The notes under the pieces are model-generated. The model saw nothing but the letters and a program-made list of their open reading frames with translations, searched no databases and was not told the DNA's origin. Below, one piece after another: positions 1 through 9,132 of a DNA stretch of 64,000 bases. The DNA lies in the NCBI RefSeq assembly GCF_000018045.1, contig NC_009792.1, positions 1,674,001 to 1,738,000 on the forward strand, written 5' to 3'. The position numbers and the translations under genes were made by a program. Every line of letters starts with the position of its first letter. Positions within the stretch are counted from its first letter, which is position 1. The DNA comes from Citrobacter koseri ATCC BAA-895. GTDB taxonomy: Bacteria; Pseudomonadota; Gammaproteobacteria; Enterobacterales; Enterobacteriaceae.

Positions 1-2
1 TC

Positions 3-575
3 ATGGCAAGTTTAGGCGTAGATATTACCCGCCGCCATGAACTCCCGGATACGCTGGGTTTACGCATCGATATGGTTGTTGACCTCTGGTACGCCCAACA
101 ACCGTGGAATGGGCCAGACCGTCAGGCGGTTACCGACCGAATCATTACCCGCGCCATTTCACTGGTTGAAGAAACTCGCCCGCTGCTCCCCGGCGTGCGC
201 GAAGCGGTCGCGCTGTGCAAATCTCAGGGGTTAATGGTCGGTCTGGCCTCCGCTTCCCCCCTGCATATGCTGGAAAAGGTGCTGACCATGTTTGATCTGC
301 GTGAAAGTTTCGATGCCCTGGCCTCTGCGGAAAAACTGCCTTACAGCAAGCCGCATCCGCAGGTATACCTCGATTGCGCGGCCAAACTGGGCGTTGACCC
401 GTTAACCTGCGTTGCGCTGGAAGACTCCGTCAACGGCATGGTCGCCTCAAAAGCGGCGCGAATGCGCTCAATTGTTGTTCCGGCGGAAGAAGGCCAGCAC
501 GACCCGCGCTTTGCCCTTGCCAACGTCAAACTGACTTCGTTGGCTGAACTGACCGCAGCGCATCTGCGCGGTTAA
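3..575 (+). CDS. hxpB: Hexitol/2-deoxyglucose-6-phosphate phosphatase HxpB (5' end missing)
   Basis: This is the C-terminal 190 residues of a HAD-superfamily sugar phosphatase that matches YniC/HxpB of E. coli, a cytosolic enzyme removing phosphate from sugar phosphates such as 2-deoxyglucose-6-phosphate. The family is about 222 residues long, so roughly 30 residues, including the nucleophile DxDG motif, lie before the window. The remaining HAD motifs are visible: the Ser/Thr motif in GLASASP near residue 80, the conserved Lys in YSKPHP and the acidic motif ALEDSVNG. The ATG at the window edge is internal, not the true start. No hairpin terminator is obvious after the stop. Confidence 0.9.
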   Translation: MASLGVDITRRHELPDTLGLRIDMVVDLWYAQQPWNGPDRQAVTDRIITRAISLVEETRPLLPGVREAVALCKSQGLMVGLASASPLHMLEKVLTMFDLRESFDALASAEKLPYSKPHPQVYLDCAAKLGVDPLTCVALEDSVNGMVASKAARMRSIVVPAEEGQHDPRFALANVKLTSLAELTAAHLRG

Positions 576-626
576 ATAGCGACGGGCGGTGGCGACATTG
601 CCCGTTTTGCTACGCACATCTGCTTT

Positions 627-647
627 ATAAAACACTGTTTCATTTTT
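627..647 (+). promoter_or_regulatory. Candidate KdgR operator upstream of kduD
   Basis: An imperfect palindrome with the core AAAACACTGTTTCATTTT resembles the KdgR operator (AT-rich flanks around a GAAAC/GTTTC dyad). It lies about 80 bases before the kduD start, where an operator would act. The match was made by eye from the known consensus and no other evidence supports it. Confidence 0.4.
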
Positions 648-723
648 TATTGTATTCCTTCACCGCCTCTTCTATCCTTTTCTCAGGGCAAAAAACTGAT
701 AAAAACCGATAGCCGAGGTGAAC

Positions 724-1485
724 ATGATTCTGGATGCGTTTAGTCTTGCAGGTAAAGTCGCGATAGTGACCGGATGCGATACCGGGCTTGGGCAGGGTAT
801 GACGCTGGCGCTGGCGGAAGCAGGCTGCGACATCGTCGGCGTTAATCGCAAAGTCCCCCACGATACGGCAGCAAAAGTGGAGGCGCTCGGACGCCGTTTT
901 ATGGCGATCCAGGCCGACCTGAGCCAGCAACGCGCTATCCCGGCTATTGTCGCGCAAACGGTCGAACAGTTTGGCCGAATCGACATTCTGGTGAACAACG
1001 CCGGGACGATCCGCCGCGAAGACGCGCTGTCGTTTAGCGAGAAAGACTGGGACGATGTGATGAATCTGAATCTCAAATCCGTGTTCTTTCTCTCTCAGGC
1101 CGTCGCACGGCAATTCCTGAAGCAAGGTGATGGCGGGAAGATTATTAATATCGCCTCAATGCTTTCATTCCAGGGCGGCATTCGCGTTCCTTCTTATACT
1201 GCGTCGAAAAGCGGCGTATTGGGCATCACGCGGTTGCTTGCGAACGAATGGGCGGAGCACCACATCAACGTGAACGCCATCGCTCCCGGTTATATGGCGA
1301 CGAACAATACGCAGCAGCTGCGGGATGACGCCGCACGCAGCAAAGAAATTGTTGACCGCATTCCGGCCGGACGCTGGGGCACACCTGCCGATCTGCAAGG
1401 CCCGGTTGTCTTTCTCGCTTCTTCGGCGTCTGATTACGTTCACGGCTATACCCTCGCCGTCGATGGCGGCTGGCTGGCGCGCTAA
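724..1485 (+). CDS. kduD: 2-dehydro-3-deoxy-D-gluconate 5-dehydrogenase (KduD family)
   Basis: A 253-residue short-chain dehydrogenase/reductase very similar to KduD, which interconverts 2,5-diketo-3-deoxygluconate and 2-keto-3-deoxygluconate with NAD(H) in hexuronate and pectin breakdown. The Rossmann motif TGCDTGLGQG is near residue 16, NNAG near 90, the catalytic Ser in NIASMLS and the YTASK Tyr/Lys pair near 160. The ATG at 724 is preferred over the in-frame GTG at 718 because it gives the usual MILDAFSL start and leaves GAGGTG as the ribosome binding site. It stands alone between hxpB and ydjM, without kduI. In E. coli K-12 kduD lies elsewhere beside kduI, so this may be a second copy or a relocated one. 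Confidence 0.85.
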   Translation: MILDAFSLAGKVAIVTGCDTGLGQGMTLALAEAGCDIVGVNRKVPHDTAAKVEALGRRFMAIQADLSQQRAIPAIVAQTVEQFGRIDILVNNAGTIRREDALSFSEKDWDDVMNLNLKSVFFLSQAVARQFLKQGDGGKIINIASMLSFQGGIRVPSYTASKSGVLGITRLLANEWAEHHINVNAIAPGYMATNNTQQLRDDAARSKEIVDRIPAGRWGTPADLQGPVVFLASSASDYVHGYTLAVDGGWLAR

Positions 1486-1530
1486 TTCATGTCATTTGTG
1501 ACATAGAGTTACAACGTCACCTCTTCCGCC

Positions 1531-1568
1531 TACTGTATAAAAACCCTATACTGTATGAATTGACAGTT
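1531..1568 (+). promoter_or_regulatory. LexA (SOS) boxes of ydjM
   Basis: A canonical LexA box, CTG-N10-CAG, is at 1551-1566 within TACTGTATGAATTGACAGTT. A weaker box at 1531-1550 begins TACTGTATAAAA but ends CTA instead of CAG. The pair ends 15 bases before the ydjM start. E. coli ydjM is a known SOS gene with two adjacent LexA boxes, which fits this arrangement. Confidence 0.8.
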
Positions 1569-1582
1569 TATTGGGTTTTATC

Positions 1583-2173
1583 ATGACGGCGGAAGGCCAC
1601 CTTCTTTTTTCCATTGCCTGCGCAGTGTTTGCCAAAAATGCGGAATTGACGCCGGTTCTCGCTCAGGGCGACTGGTGGCATATTGTCCCTTCGGCCATCC
1701 TGACCTGCCTGCTGCCCGATATTGATCATCCAAAATCATTTCTTGGCCAGCGTCTGAAATGGATATCAAAACCTGTCGCGCGCGCGTTCGGCCATCGCGG
1801 GTTTACGCACAGCCTGTTCGCCGTGTTCGCTATGCTTGCCCTTTTCTACCTGAAAGTGCCGGAGAGCTGGATTATTCCGGCCGATGCCCTGCAAGGAATG
1901 GTGCTCGGTTATTTAAGCCATATTCTGGCCGATATGCTGACCCCGGCGGGCGTTCCCCTGCTCTGGCCCTGCCGCTGGCGCTTCCGTCTGCCGATCCTCG
2001 TTCCGCAAAAAGGCAATCAACTGGAGCGTTTTTTATGCATGGCGTTATTCGTGTGGGCTATCTGGATGCCGCAGACAATGCCCGAAAACAGTACAGTGCG
2101 TTGGTCGTCGCAGATGATTAATATGCTGCAAATGCAGTTCGATCGCTTTATAAATCACCAGATTGCTGAGTAA
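1583..2173 (+). CDS. ydjM: SOS-induced inner-membrane protein YdjM
   Basis: A 196-residue member of the YdjM family (LexA-regulated membrane-bound metal-dependent hydrolase, DUF457). The conserved metal-ligand-like motifs LPDIDHPKS near residue 50, HRGFTHS near 72 and YLSHILADMLTPAG near 115 are present, between several hydrophobic segments. The enzymatic activity of the family has not been shown. ATG 1583 is chosen over the in-frame TTG at 1571 because it gives the family start MTAEGHLLFS. Transcription is probably controlled by the LexA boxes directly upstream. The gene is nearly identical to the E. coli protein and shows no sign of transfer. Confidence 0.93.
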   Translation: MTAEGHLLFSIACAVFAKNAELTPVLAQGDWWHIVPSAILTCLLPDIDHPKSFLGQRLKWISKPVARAFGHRGFTHSLFAVFAMLALFYLKVPESWIIPADALQGMVLGYLSHILADMLTPAGVPLLWPCRWRFRLPILVPQKGNQLERFLCMALFVWAIWMPQTMPENSTVRWSSQMINMLQMQFDRFINHQIAE

Positions 2174-2305
2174 ACCAGCATAAATGTCATTTTTGGCATA
2201 AACAATTCCATTTGAATATAAGAGGTCGGTCACAGTTCTGCTAACCTTGCGCCAACAGGATCGCTGTCACACGGCGATACGTATAAAAAAATCAGGAGAA
2301 CGGGG

Positions 2306-3697
2306 ATGAATTTTCCATTAATCGCGAACATCGTGGTGTTCGTTGCACTGCTGTTCGTGCTGGCGCAAACTCGCCACAAACAGTGGAGTCTGGCAAAAAA
2401 AGTGCTAGTCGGTCTGGTGATGGGGGTGATCTTCGGTCTCGCCCTGCACACCGTTTACGGGTCTGACAGCCAGGTACTAAAAGACTCCGTTCAGTGGTTC
2501 AACATAGTCGGCAACGGCTATGTACAACTGCTGCAAATGATCGTCATGCCGCTGGTCTTCGCGTCTATTCTCAGCGCCGTTGCGCGTCTGCATAACGCGT
2601 CTCAGTTGGGTAAGATCAGCTTTCTGACCATTGGCACGCTGCTTTTCACTACCCTGATTGCCGCACTGGTGGGTGTTCTGGTCACCAACCTGTTCGGTCT
2701 GACGGCGGAAGGTCTGGTGCAGGGCGGCGCGGAAACCGCGCGTCTGAACGCCATCGAAACTAACTATGTTGGAAAAGTCGCCGACCTCAGCGTGCCGCAA
2801 CTGGTGCTGTCGTTTGTGCCGAAAAACCCGTTTGCTGACCTGACCGGCGCAAACCCGACCTCCATCATCAGCGTGGTGATCTTCGCGGCATTCCTCGGCG
2901 TCGCGGCGCTGAAACTGCTGAAAGACGACGCGCCGAAAGGCGAACGCGTGCTAATCGCTATCGATACCCTGCAAAGCTGGGTGATGAAGCTGGTGCGCCT
3001 GGTAATGCAACTGACGCCATATGGCGTACTGGCGCTGATGACCAAAGTCGTCGCAGGGTCTAACCTACAGGACATCATCAAACTGGGTAGCTTCGTGGTC
3101 GCGTCTTATCTTGGCCTGATCATCATGTTTGTGGTGCACGGTATCCTGCTGGGCGTCAACGGCGTCAGCCCGCTGAAATATTTCCGTAAAGTATGGCCGG
3201 TTCTGACGTTCGCCTTTACCAGCCGCTCCAGCGCCGCGTCCATTCCGCTGAACGTGGAAGCGCAAACGCGTCGTCTGGGCGTACCGGAATCCATCGCCAG
3301 CTTCTCCGCCTCTTTTGGCGCGACGATTGGTCAGAATGGTTGTGCAGGCCTGTACCCGGCTATGCTGGCGGTGATGGTTGCGCCGACTGTCGGTATTAAC
3401 CCGCTTGATCCGGTCTGGATTGCCACCCTGGTCGGTATTGTGACCGTCAGCTCTGCCGGTGTCGCGGGCGTCGGCGGCGGCGCCACCTTCGCCGCGCTGA
3501 TCGTTCTGCCTGCGATGGGCCTGCCGGTCACGCTGGTCGCGCTGCTGATTTCCGTTGAACCGCTGATCGATATGGGTCGTACCGCGCTGAACGTGAGCGG
3601 CTCAATGACTGCCGGTACGCTGACCAGCCAGTGGCTGAAGCAGACGGACAAAACCCTTCTGGACAGTGAAGACGATGCCGAACTGGCACATCATTGA
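2306..3697 (+). CDS. tcyP: L-cystine:sodium/proton symporter TcyP
   Basis: A 463-residue protein of the dicarboxylate/amino acid:cation symporter (DAACS) family matching TcyP/YdjN, the high-capacity L-cystine importer of the inner membrane. It has about eight to ten hydrophobic segments, the family signature SSAASIPLN around residue 313 and the helical-hairpin glycine-rich stretch VAGVGGGATF around 390. The start has a good Shine-Dalgarno AGGAG eight bases upstream. In E. coli the gene is activated by CysB under sulfur limitation; I could not pick out a CysB site here. A strong terminator follows. Confidence 0.95.
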   Translation: MNFPLIANIVVFVALLFVLAQTRHKQWSLAKKVLVGLVMGVIFGLALHTVYGSDSQVLKDSVQWFNIVGNGYVQLLQMIVMPLVFASILSAVARLHNASQLGKISFLTIGTLLFTTLIAALVGVLVTNLFGLTAEGLVQGGAETARLNAIETNYVGKVADLSVPQLVLSFVPKNPFADLTGANPTSIISVVIFAAFLGVAALKLLKDDAPKGERVLIAIDTLQSWVMKLVRLVMQLTPYGVLALMTKVVAGSNLQDIIKLGSFVVASYLGLIIMFVVHGILLGVNGVSPLKYFRKVWPVLTFAFTSRSSAASIPLNVEAQTRRLGVPESIASFSASFGATIGQNGCAGLYPAMLAVMVAPTVGINPLDPVWIATLVGIVTVSSAGVAGVGGGATFAALIVLPAMGLPVTLVALLISVEPLIDMGRTALNVSGSMTAGTLTSQWLKQTDKTLLDSEDDAELAHH

Positions 3698-3713
3698 TCC
3701 CGCGTGATGAACA

Positions 3714-3740
3714 AACCGCCTTAATCAGGCGGTTTTTTTA
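3714..3740 (+). terminator. tcyP rho-independent terminator
   Basis: The stem AACCGCC (3714-3720) pairs with GGCGGTT (3728-3734) and is followed by a run of T residues. Confidence 0.85.
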
Positions 3741-3746
3741 TGCGAA

Positions 3747-3989
3747 TTATTCGGCTATCTCATTTTCCTGGCGAACCTGATTCGCCCATCGCTGCGCCGA
3801 CTCAGGAACGGTAAATGCAGGCGATCGCTGAAATGCCTCCCCCATTAAGATAAAGGCGACATACTTTCCGCGCAGTATCCATACGTCACGAAACGCGTCC
3901 ATTTTTATCGCATGTTCTGGCGGCGCGGGCTCCACGCGTGGAACATAGCTGATAACCGGGCGATTTTGTTGGCGAAGAGGTTTCATCAT
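3747..3989 (-). CDS. cedA: Cell division modulator CedA
   Basis: An 80-residue protein matching CedA, the small DNA- and RNA-polymerase-binding protein that restores division in over-replicating dnaA mutants. Recognisable parts are the basic N-terminus (MMKPLRQQNR) and the conserved core RDVWILRGKYVAF with SPAFTVPESAQRWANQ. The ATG at 3989 gives the family length of 80; an upstream TTG at 4010 would add eight residues without homology. It is convergent with tcyP and shares the short space that holds the terminator. Confidence 0.92.
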   Translation of the reverse strand: MMKPLRQQNRPVISYVPRVEPAPPEHAIKMDAFRDVWILRGKYVAFILMGEAFQRSPAFTVPESAQRWANQVRQENEIAE

Positions 3990-4147
3990 CAGTTGCTTCA
4001 CTAAAGGCAAATGCTAAAAATCAGAAAAACACTATCTTAGCTGATTTTGCCCCCGTTCGTCCCGCCTTGCATGTGCGGTTTACGCTGATGGCATCGCACC
4101 GCGTCTGGTCACGGGCGGGTAAAACAAGCGCCGTCAGGCTGACGGCA

Positions 4148-4176
4148 TAAAAAATGCGGCGCAGCAATGCGCCGCA
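4148..4176 (-). terminator. chb operon terminator
   Basis: Read on the minus strand, a stem TGCGGCGCA / TGCGCCGCA (4155-4176) is followed by a T run, directly after the chbG stop. A second hairpin, GCCGTCA / TGACGGC, lies just beyond at about 4130-4146. Confidence 0.85.
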
Positions 4177-4186
4177 AACTCAGGAG

Positions 4187-4945
4187 TCAGACATCAAGAA
4201 AACTGCCGAGACGATACCCGCGTTCCGCAATCGCATACTTCAGCGACGCAGACGTCAGCACGTCAAGCTCAGTCAAGCGGGGGTAACAATAGGCGCTCTG
4301 ACGGATGATATTGTCGATAAACGCCGGATGACACATCACTTCCAGTGACTTTTCGCCTCTGTCAGCAGAGGCATCCAGCACCTGAAGAAACAGCGCTTCT
4401 GAAATAGCGTCGCCGTAAAACTCGCTGCTGAATCCCTGCGAGCTGCGTAACGCTACCGGCAGATCGTCAGCATTAAGCACCGACTGGCGATCGATACGCA
4501 GAGCAACGCCGCGTTCTGCCGCAAACATTGCCACAATGGGAAAAATTTGCGGGAACATATGCACATGGTGATGACTGTCCAGATGCGTTGGCTCACGGCC
4601 AAAAAGGTCGATAAAACGCTGATACTGACACTCCAGCTCATGCGAAATTTCATCCAGCGGCAAGGTCTCTTCCTCGGCCATTTGCCAGATCCATTTTCCC
4701 AGCAGCCCTTCACGCGTCAAACCCGGCATCGCCGTCAGCGGCTTCCCTAAGGTGAGTACAAAATGCATCCCCACCGCCAGTTTCGGCACGTCACGGCACA
4801 ATTGCGCCGCATGGTCGATGGCGTCACCATTGACCAGCGCCGTTGTGGACGTCACAACGCCATTCCGACAAGCCTCGACAATGCCGTAGTTTTGTCCCTT
4901 GCTCAGGCCAAAATCATCCGCATTCACAATCAATAAGCGTTCCAT
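4187..4945 (-). CDS. chbG: Chitooligosaccharide deacetylase ChbG
   Basis: A 252-residue YdjC/ChbG-family deacetylase that removes one acetyl group from chitobiose-6-phosphate and chitotriose-6-phosphate, making the inducer and substrate for the rest of the operon. Metal-binding residues sit in VNADDFGLS near residue 8, GMHF near 60 and DSHHHVHM near 123. The start MERLLIV at 4945 is chosen because it matches the family and has AGAGG upstream; a TTG two codons earlier is less likely. It is the last gene of chbBCARFG, 12 bases after chbF. It is slightly longer than the 249-residue E. coli protein because of a small insertion near residue 155. Confidence 0.95.
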   Translation of the reverse strand: MERLLIVNADDFGLSKGQNYGIVEACRNGVVTSTTALVNGDAIDHAAQLCRDVPKLAVGMHFVLTLGKPLTAMPGLTREGLLGKWIWQMAEEETLPLDEISHELECQYQRFIDLFGREPTHLDSHHHVHMFPQIFPIVAMFAAERGVALRIDRQSVLNADDLPVALRSSQGFSSEFYGDAISEALFLQVLDASADRGEKSLEVMCHPAFIDNIIRQSAYCYPRLTELDVLTSASLKYAIAERGYRLGSFLDV

Positions 4946-4957
4946 ACCCAACCTCTG

Positions 4958-6313
4958 TTAGTGTTGTGCGCCTTTGAGTTTCTCGATGCATTCCGCAAAA
5001 TTCGGCAGCCACTTCTCGTGGGCCAGAATCAACTCCCGCGCCAGGGTTTCCGCATCGCGATCGGAGTGCACCAGCGGGCTCAGGTTAAGCGCTAACAGCA
5101 CATCATTGAACTCACCGCTCAGCGCCGCCTTACTGGCTGCGACTTCAAACCCTTTGATGGTATAGATGAGGCCCAGCACTTTTTCATCGAAATGCGTGAT
5201 GCGCGGGTGCGGCGTCGCCCCATTCCGCCCTAATGTGCAGGTCATCTCCACCGCCCAGTCAGCAGGGATATTATCCACATGACCATGATGCGGGATATTA
5301 ACGTAGTGTTCCGTCTGCTTATCGTTATAGATAGCGTTAATCACTTCACATGCGGCGTCGGAATAGTAAGCCCCACCGCGCTGCTCCAGCTCTTTCGGTT
5401 TGATGTTCAGCTCTGGATTTTTATAAAGATCGAAGAGCTGTTTCTCAACCTTCTGCACCACCTGAGCGCGCGCGCCGCCTTTATAGTATTCGCCCATTTC
5501 AATCGCCAGCATCTCTTTTTGCTTGAAGTAGTAAAGCAGGTAGGAGCACGGCAGCATATTCAGCGAGCGAATAAGCCCTTCGCTAAACGGCAGGTCAAAA
5601 ATATTTTTCACCGTTGACGCTTTTAACTGCCCGGACGCCACGCCATCCAGCAGTTCAGCAAAGCGCGATTCGCCATTCACCAGTACGTCTTTAATGAACA
5701 CCATGTGGTTGAGGCCAAACAGGTCGATCGACAGATCGTCGCTGTCTTGCAATGCCAGCACGTCATGGATGAACATTTTCATCCCCACGGGGATATTGCA
5801 TACGCCGATGAATTTCTTAAAGTGGGTGTGGCGATAAACCGCTTCTGTCACCATGCCTGCCGGGTTAGTGAAGTTAATGACCCACGCGTTCGGGCACAGT
5901 TCTTCGACATCTTTCACGATATCAAAGATAACCGGGATGGTGCGCAACCCTTTGAACAGGCCGCCTGCGCCGTTGGTCTCTTGCCCCAGATACCCGTGAC
6001 TTAGCGGAATGCGTTCATCCTGTTCACGGGCTTTCAGCTGGCCCACGCGCAGTTGCGTAGTGACGAAATCTGCCCCTTGCAAAGCTTCGCGACGATCCAG
6101 CGTTTTGTATAATTTCAGCGGGACACCGGCTTTGTCGATCATGCGCTGGCAGAGGTCAAAAATAATATCCAGCTTCTCTTTTCCGTCTTCAACATCCACC
6201 AGCCATAATTCAGAAACCGGCAATTCATGATAACGCTTAATAAAACCTTCCAGTAATTCAGGGGTGTAGCTGCTCCCGCCACCAATTGTGACGACTTTTA
6301 ATTTCTGGCTCAT
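4958..6313 (-). CDS. chbF: 6-phospho-beta-glucosidase / diacetylchitobiose-6-phosphate hydrolase ChbF
   Basis: A 451-residue glycoside hydrolase family 4 enzyme that cleaves phosphorylated chitobiose in the cytosol by an NAD+- and metal-dependent redox mechanism. The N-terminal NAD-binding motif GGGSSYTPEL (residues 11-20), the metal-site motif GVCNIP near 172 and FGLNHMVF near 200 are present. The start has GGGAG upstream. It follows chbR after a 123-base gap that contains no clear terminator, so it is probably in the same transcript. Length and sequence match the E. coli enzyme. Confidence 0.96.
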   Translation of the reverse strand: MSQKLKVVTIGGGSSYTPELLEGFIKRYHELPVSELWLVDVEDGKEKLDIIFDLCQRMIDKAGVPLKLYKTLDRREALQGADFVTTQLRVGQLKAREQDERIPLSHGYLGQETNGAGGLFKGLRTIPVIFDIVKDVEELCPNAWVINFTNPAGMVTEAVYRHTHFKKFIGVCNIPVGMKMFIHDVLALQDSDDLSIDLFGLNHMVFIKDVLVNGESRFAELLDGVASGQLKASTVKNIFDLPFSEGLIRSLNMLPCSYLLYYFKQKEMLAIEMGEYYKGGARAQVVQKVEKQLFDLYKNPELNIKPKELEQRGGAYYSDAACEVINAIYNDKQTEHYVNIPHHGHVDNIPADWAVEMTCTLGRNGATPHPRITHFDEKVLGLIYTIKGFEVAASKAALSGEFNDVLLALNLSPLVHSDRDAETLARELILAHEKWLPNFAECIEKLKGAQH

Positions 6314-6436
6314 ACTTTCTCCCTTCAGTGTAAAAACACTGGCGTGTATTACGCTCTGCCCGTTCGTCAGGTATGGCGCGGACGTCCCGCGCTATTCAGG
6401 GCAAGCGATAAAATCGTGTTGTCAGGTCAATATTGT

Positions 6437-7279
6437 TTACTGATTAAATTCAGTTAATTTTTTACGATAACTGTTCGGTGTAAATGAGGTCAGCTTTTTA
6501 AACGTTTTAATAAACAGACTTGGGCTACTGTAACCCGCCTCATACGCTATATCCGTTACGGAGTAGTTGGTCATTTCCAGCTGTTTTTTCGCAAAATTAA
6601 TACGGATCTCATTAATAATCTGCATTGGCGTTTTGCTGTAATAACGCTGCGTTGCGCGGGTCAGATACTCCTGAGATTTTGCGGACAGGTGCACCATATT
6701 TTCCAGCGCGTTTTCACCAAACTGCGTTTTGTCGTGCATTGTCTCCACGGTCGCTTTCAGCCATTGCGGAATATCGTCAATCACCTGCTCTTCACGGTGA
6801 TGGCGCAGCCGGTTAATGATGTAGAAGGTGACCACTTCTACAAACTCATCTAACCCGTTTCCCCGGAAGTTCAGCGACGCGATAACCGTTTCAATATAAG
6901 TCAGAAAAGCGCTGTTGACCCGGTATACCTGAGACGCAACAAAACAAAACGGTAATAAAGGATGATAGTGTTGTTCAAAAAAACGCTTACTGATACCAAC
7001 GTTAAGAATACGCGTGGCGCCGAACTCATAGAAACTCTGGTGGTGCGATCCCAACGGGATAAACACGAAATCACCACGCTCCAGCAGCACACGTTTACCG
7101 TTGATTTCCTGATAGTAGCGCCCCGTTAACACCAGGGTAAATTCATAATAATCATGCTGATGCAGCCCACTGATGCTCTCAGTTTTGTTATAGATAAACA
7201 CATGGAAATTCTTGCCGTTAAAAAGCTGTTGCTCACGAGCGGTGGCGATCTCCGGTGCGTTAACCTGTAGCTGCATCAT
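6437..7279 (-). CDS. chbR: Chitobiose operon regulator ChbR (AraC family)
   Basis: A 280-residue dual regulator with an N-terminal cupin-like sensor (residues about 25-120, with HQHDYYEFTLVL) and a C-terminal AraC helix-turn-helix domain ending SPSLFIKTFKKLTSFTP. ChbR represses chb without inducer and activates it with the deacetylated, phosphorylated sugar. The gene is embedded in the operon, seven bases after chbA. Two adjacent ATG codons make the start uncertain by one residue. Confidence 0.95.
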   Translation of the reverse strand: MMQLQVNAPEIATAREQQLFNGKNFHVFIYNKTESISGLHQHDYYEFTLVLTGRYYQEINGKRVLLERGDFVFIPLGSHHQSFYEFGATRILNVGISKRFFEQHYHPLLPFCFVASQVYRVNSAFLTYIETVIASLNFRGNGLDEFVEVVTFYIINRLRHHREEQVIDDIPQWLKATVETMHDKTQFGENALENMVHLSAKSQEYLTRATQRYYSKTPMQIINEIRINFAKKQLEMTNYSVTDIAYEAGYSSPSLFIKTFKKLTSFTPNSYRKKLTEFNQ

Positions 7280-7286
7280 TTATTCC

Positions 7287-7637
7287 TCACTGTTCCAGCT
7301 TCTCGTGAAGCTCGATTAACTCTGTAACCAGTTCCCGCGCTAACATCGACGTCATCAGGTGATCCTGAGCATGAACCAGCACCAGGCTGACTTTCATTTT
7401 ACCTTCGCCCTGATCGCCTTCAATCAGTTTCGTCTGCACGAGATGCGCTTCATTGAGCGCCATCCGCGACTGCTCCATCATCGTTTTTGCCGCAGCAAAA
7501 TCACCCTGCTTGGCCTGTTTCAGCGCCGCATAAGCCAGGCTGCGCGCCTGACCGGAGTTGATGATAAGCCCCATCACCACTTCTTCGAGTTCTTCAGCCT
7601 CTGACGGCGTACCCGCTACGTTTTCGAGATCCAACAT
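7287..7637 (-). CDS. chbA: PTS N,N'-diacetylchitobiose-specific IIA component ChbA
   Basis: A 116-residue lactose/chitobiose-family PTS IIA protein that passes phosphate from HPr to ChbB. The phosphoryl-accepting His is in VLVHAQDHLM near residue 89, and the trimer-forming helical core GLIINSGQARSLAYAAL is typical. It lies 50 bases after chbC and just before chbR. Confidence 0.96.
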   Translation of the reverse strand: MLDLENVAGTPSEAEELEEVVMGLIINSGQARSLAYAALKQAKQGDFAAAKTMMEQSRMALNEAHLVQTKLIEGDQGEGKMKVSLVLVHAQDHLMTSMLARELVTELIELHEKLEQ

Positions 7638-7687
7638 ACGTTTTCCTCTGGTTCAGCCCGGCATGGGGAGACCATGCCGGATTAAAT

Positions 7688-9046
7688 TTAAAATTTCAGT
7701 GCGTTAGCGATTTCTTCTTCGCTTTCTTCTTGCTCAATTGCATTCTGCGCTTTGTTGGCGACAACCACGAAAGGCAGATAAATCAGCGTCGCGACGCCCA
7801 GGTTGAACAGTGCGACCAGCAGAGCGGCAACGCTGCCGTTGGTGTTAAAGAACGCTCCCAGACCGGTTGGCATCGTCCACGGCGCGATGTTGGTAATCGG
7901 CGGGATAATCCCCAGGTAATACGCAATCAGCGTAATGGCGGCCAGAATCGGCTGAACCAGAATGAACGGGATAAACATCACCGGGTTCATAATAATCGGC
8001 AGGCCGAACAGAATCGGTTCGTTAATCTGGAAGATACCGGACGGCAGCGCCAGTTTTGCTACCTGGCGGTAATCCGCACGACGCGAGGCCAGGAAGATGG
8101 CGATAATCAGACCCAGCGTCGCGCCACTCCCCCCGAGGAAAATATAGGAATCGAGCATCGGTTTCGCCCAGACGTGGAACGTCTTCCCGGCTTCCAGCGC
8201 CGCATCCACGGAACCAAACTGCTGATAGATGGCGATGTTTTCCAGCGCCCACGGGGTCATAATACCGCTGTCCAGCGCGGTCAATGCCAACGAGCCGTGA
8301 ATACCAAAGAACCACAGCAGCGGAACAAACAGCACATAGGCCCAGCCAACCACGCTGCCCAGCGATGCCAGCGGCGTAGAAATGGTATCCATAATGATCT
8401 GGTGGAAGTTAGAACCGTAGTTCGCCAGCGCCCACGCAATGATCCCCATAATGGAGAGAATAATAAAGCCAGGAATTAACGCCGAGAATGAACGGGAAAC
8501 CGACGCCGGGACGCTGTCCGGTAATCTAATGACCCAGTTGCGGCGCACAATAAAGGTAAACATTTCCGCCACGACCAGACCAATAATAATACCGGAGATA
8601 ATATTCGCACCGCCCAGCCAGTTCGCGCCAACCGCATAAGCTTCGCCTACGCTATATGGCGTAACGGTCATAAAGGCCGCCACGGATAACAGCCCCGCCG
8701 CCAGCGCATCAACTTTACGCTCTTCCGCCAGCGCCATTCCGATAAAGAACGGCGCCATTAACGACATAATACCGAGCGTACCGTTATAGACGTTTCCGCC
8801 AATGCCTTTTAAGCCATTCAATGTTTCAATGGTGGAAGCATCAAGCCGAATGCCTAAAGAATAAAAAAACGACCCCTCCCCAAAGCTCAGGAAAACGTTG
8901 TTGATTAATACAAACATGGCCCCCGCAAGGGTTAACGGCATTAAGCGAATAAAGCCGTTTTTGATTGCATTAACGTGCGGCTGCTTTCCTATTTTAACAG
9001 CAAAAGGAAGGAGTACCTTTTCAAGTGAAGCAATGACGTTACTCAT
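7688..9046 (-). CDS. chbC: PTS N,N'-diacetylchitobiose-specific IIC permease ChbC
   Basis: A 452-residue integral membrane permease of the lactose/cellobiose PTS family that carries and phosphorylates chitobiose with ChbA and ChbB. About ten hydrophobic segments are seen. The family motifs FGIHGSLALTALDS near residue 247 and the substrate-site region INEPILFGLPIIMNP near 340 are intact. It is the second gene of the operon, 86 bases after chbB. Confidence 0.95.
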   Translation of the reverse strand: MSNVIASLEKVLLPFAVKIGKQPHVNAIKNGFIRLMPLTLAGAMFVLINNVFLSFGEGSFFYSLGIRLDASTIETLNGLKGIGGNVYNGTLGIMSLMAPFFIGMALAEERKVDALAAGLLSVAAFMTVTPYSVGEAYAVGANWLGGANIISGIIIGLVVAEMFTFIVRRNWVIRLPDSVPASVSRSFSALIPGFIILSIMGIIAWALANYGSNFHQIIMDTISTPLASLGSVVGWAYVLFVPLLWFFGIHGSLALTALDSGIMTPWALENIAIYQQFGSVDAALEAGKTFHVWAKPMLDSYIFLGGSGATLGLIIAIFLASRRADYRQVAKLALPSGIFQINEPILFGLPIIMNPVMFIPFILVQPILAAITLIAYYLGIIPPITNIAPWTMPTGLGAFFNTNGSVAALLVALFNLGVATLIYLPFVVVANKAQNAIEQEESEEEIANALKF

Positions 9047-9132
9047 AGAAAAATACCCTTAAATACCGCAATAAAATATTGCGGTGAATGTTTATGAAAT
9101 AACTCTTTGACGGGAAAAATTAAAACAAAAAA

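Noticed and set aside
7730..8479. Open frame of 249 codons antisense to chbC
   Set aside because: The translation is Arg/Gln/Asn-rich low-complexity sequence typical of a shadow of a membrane protein gene.
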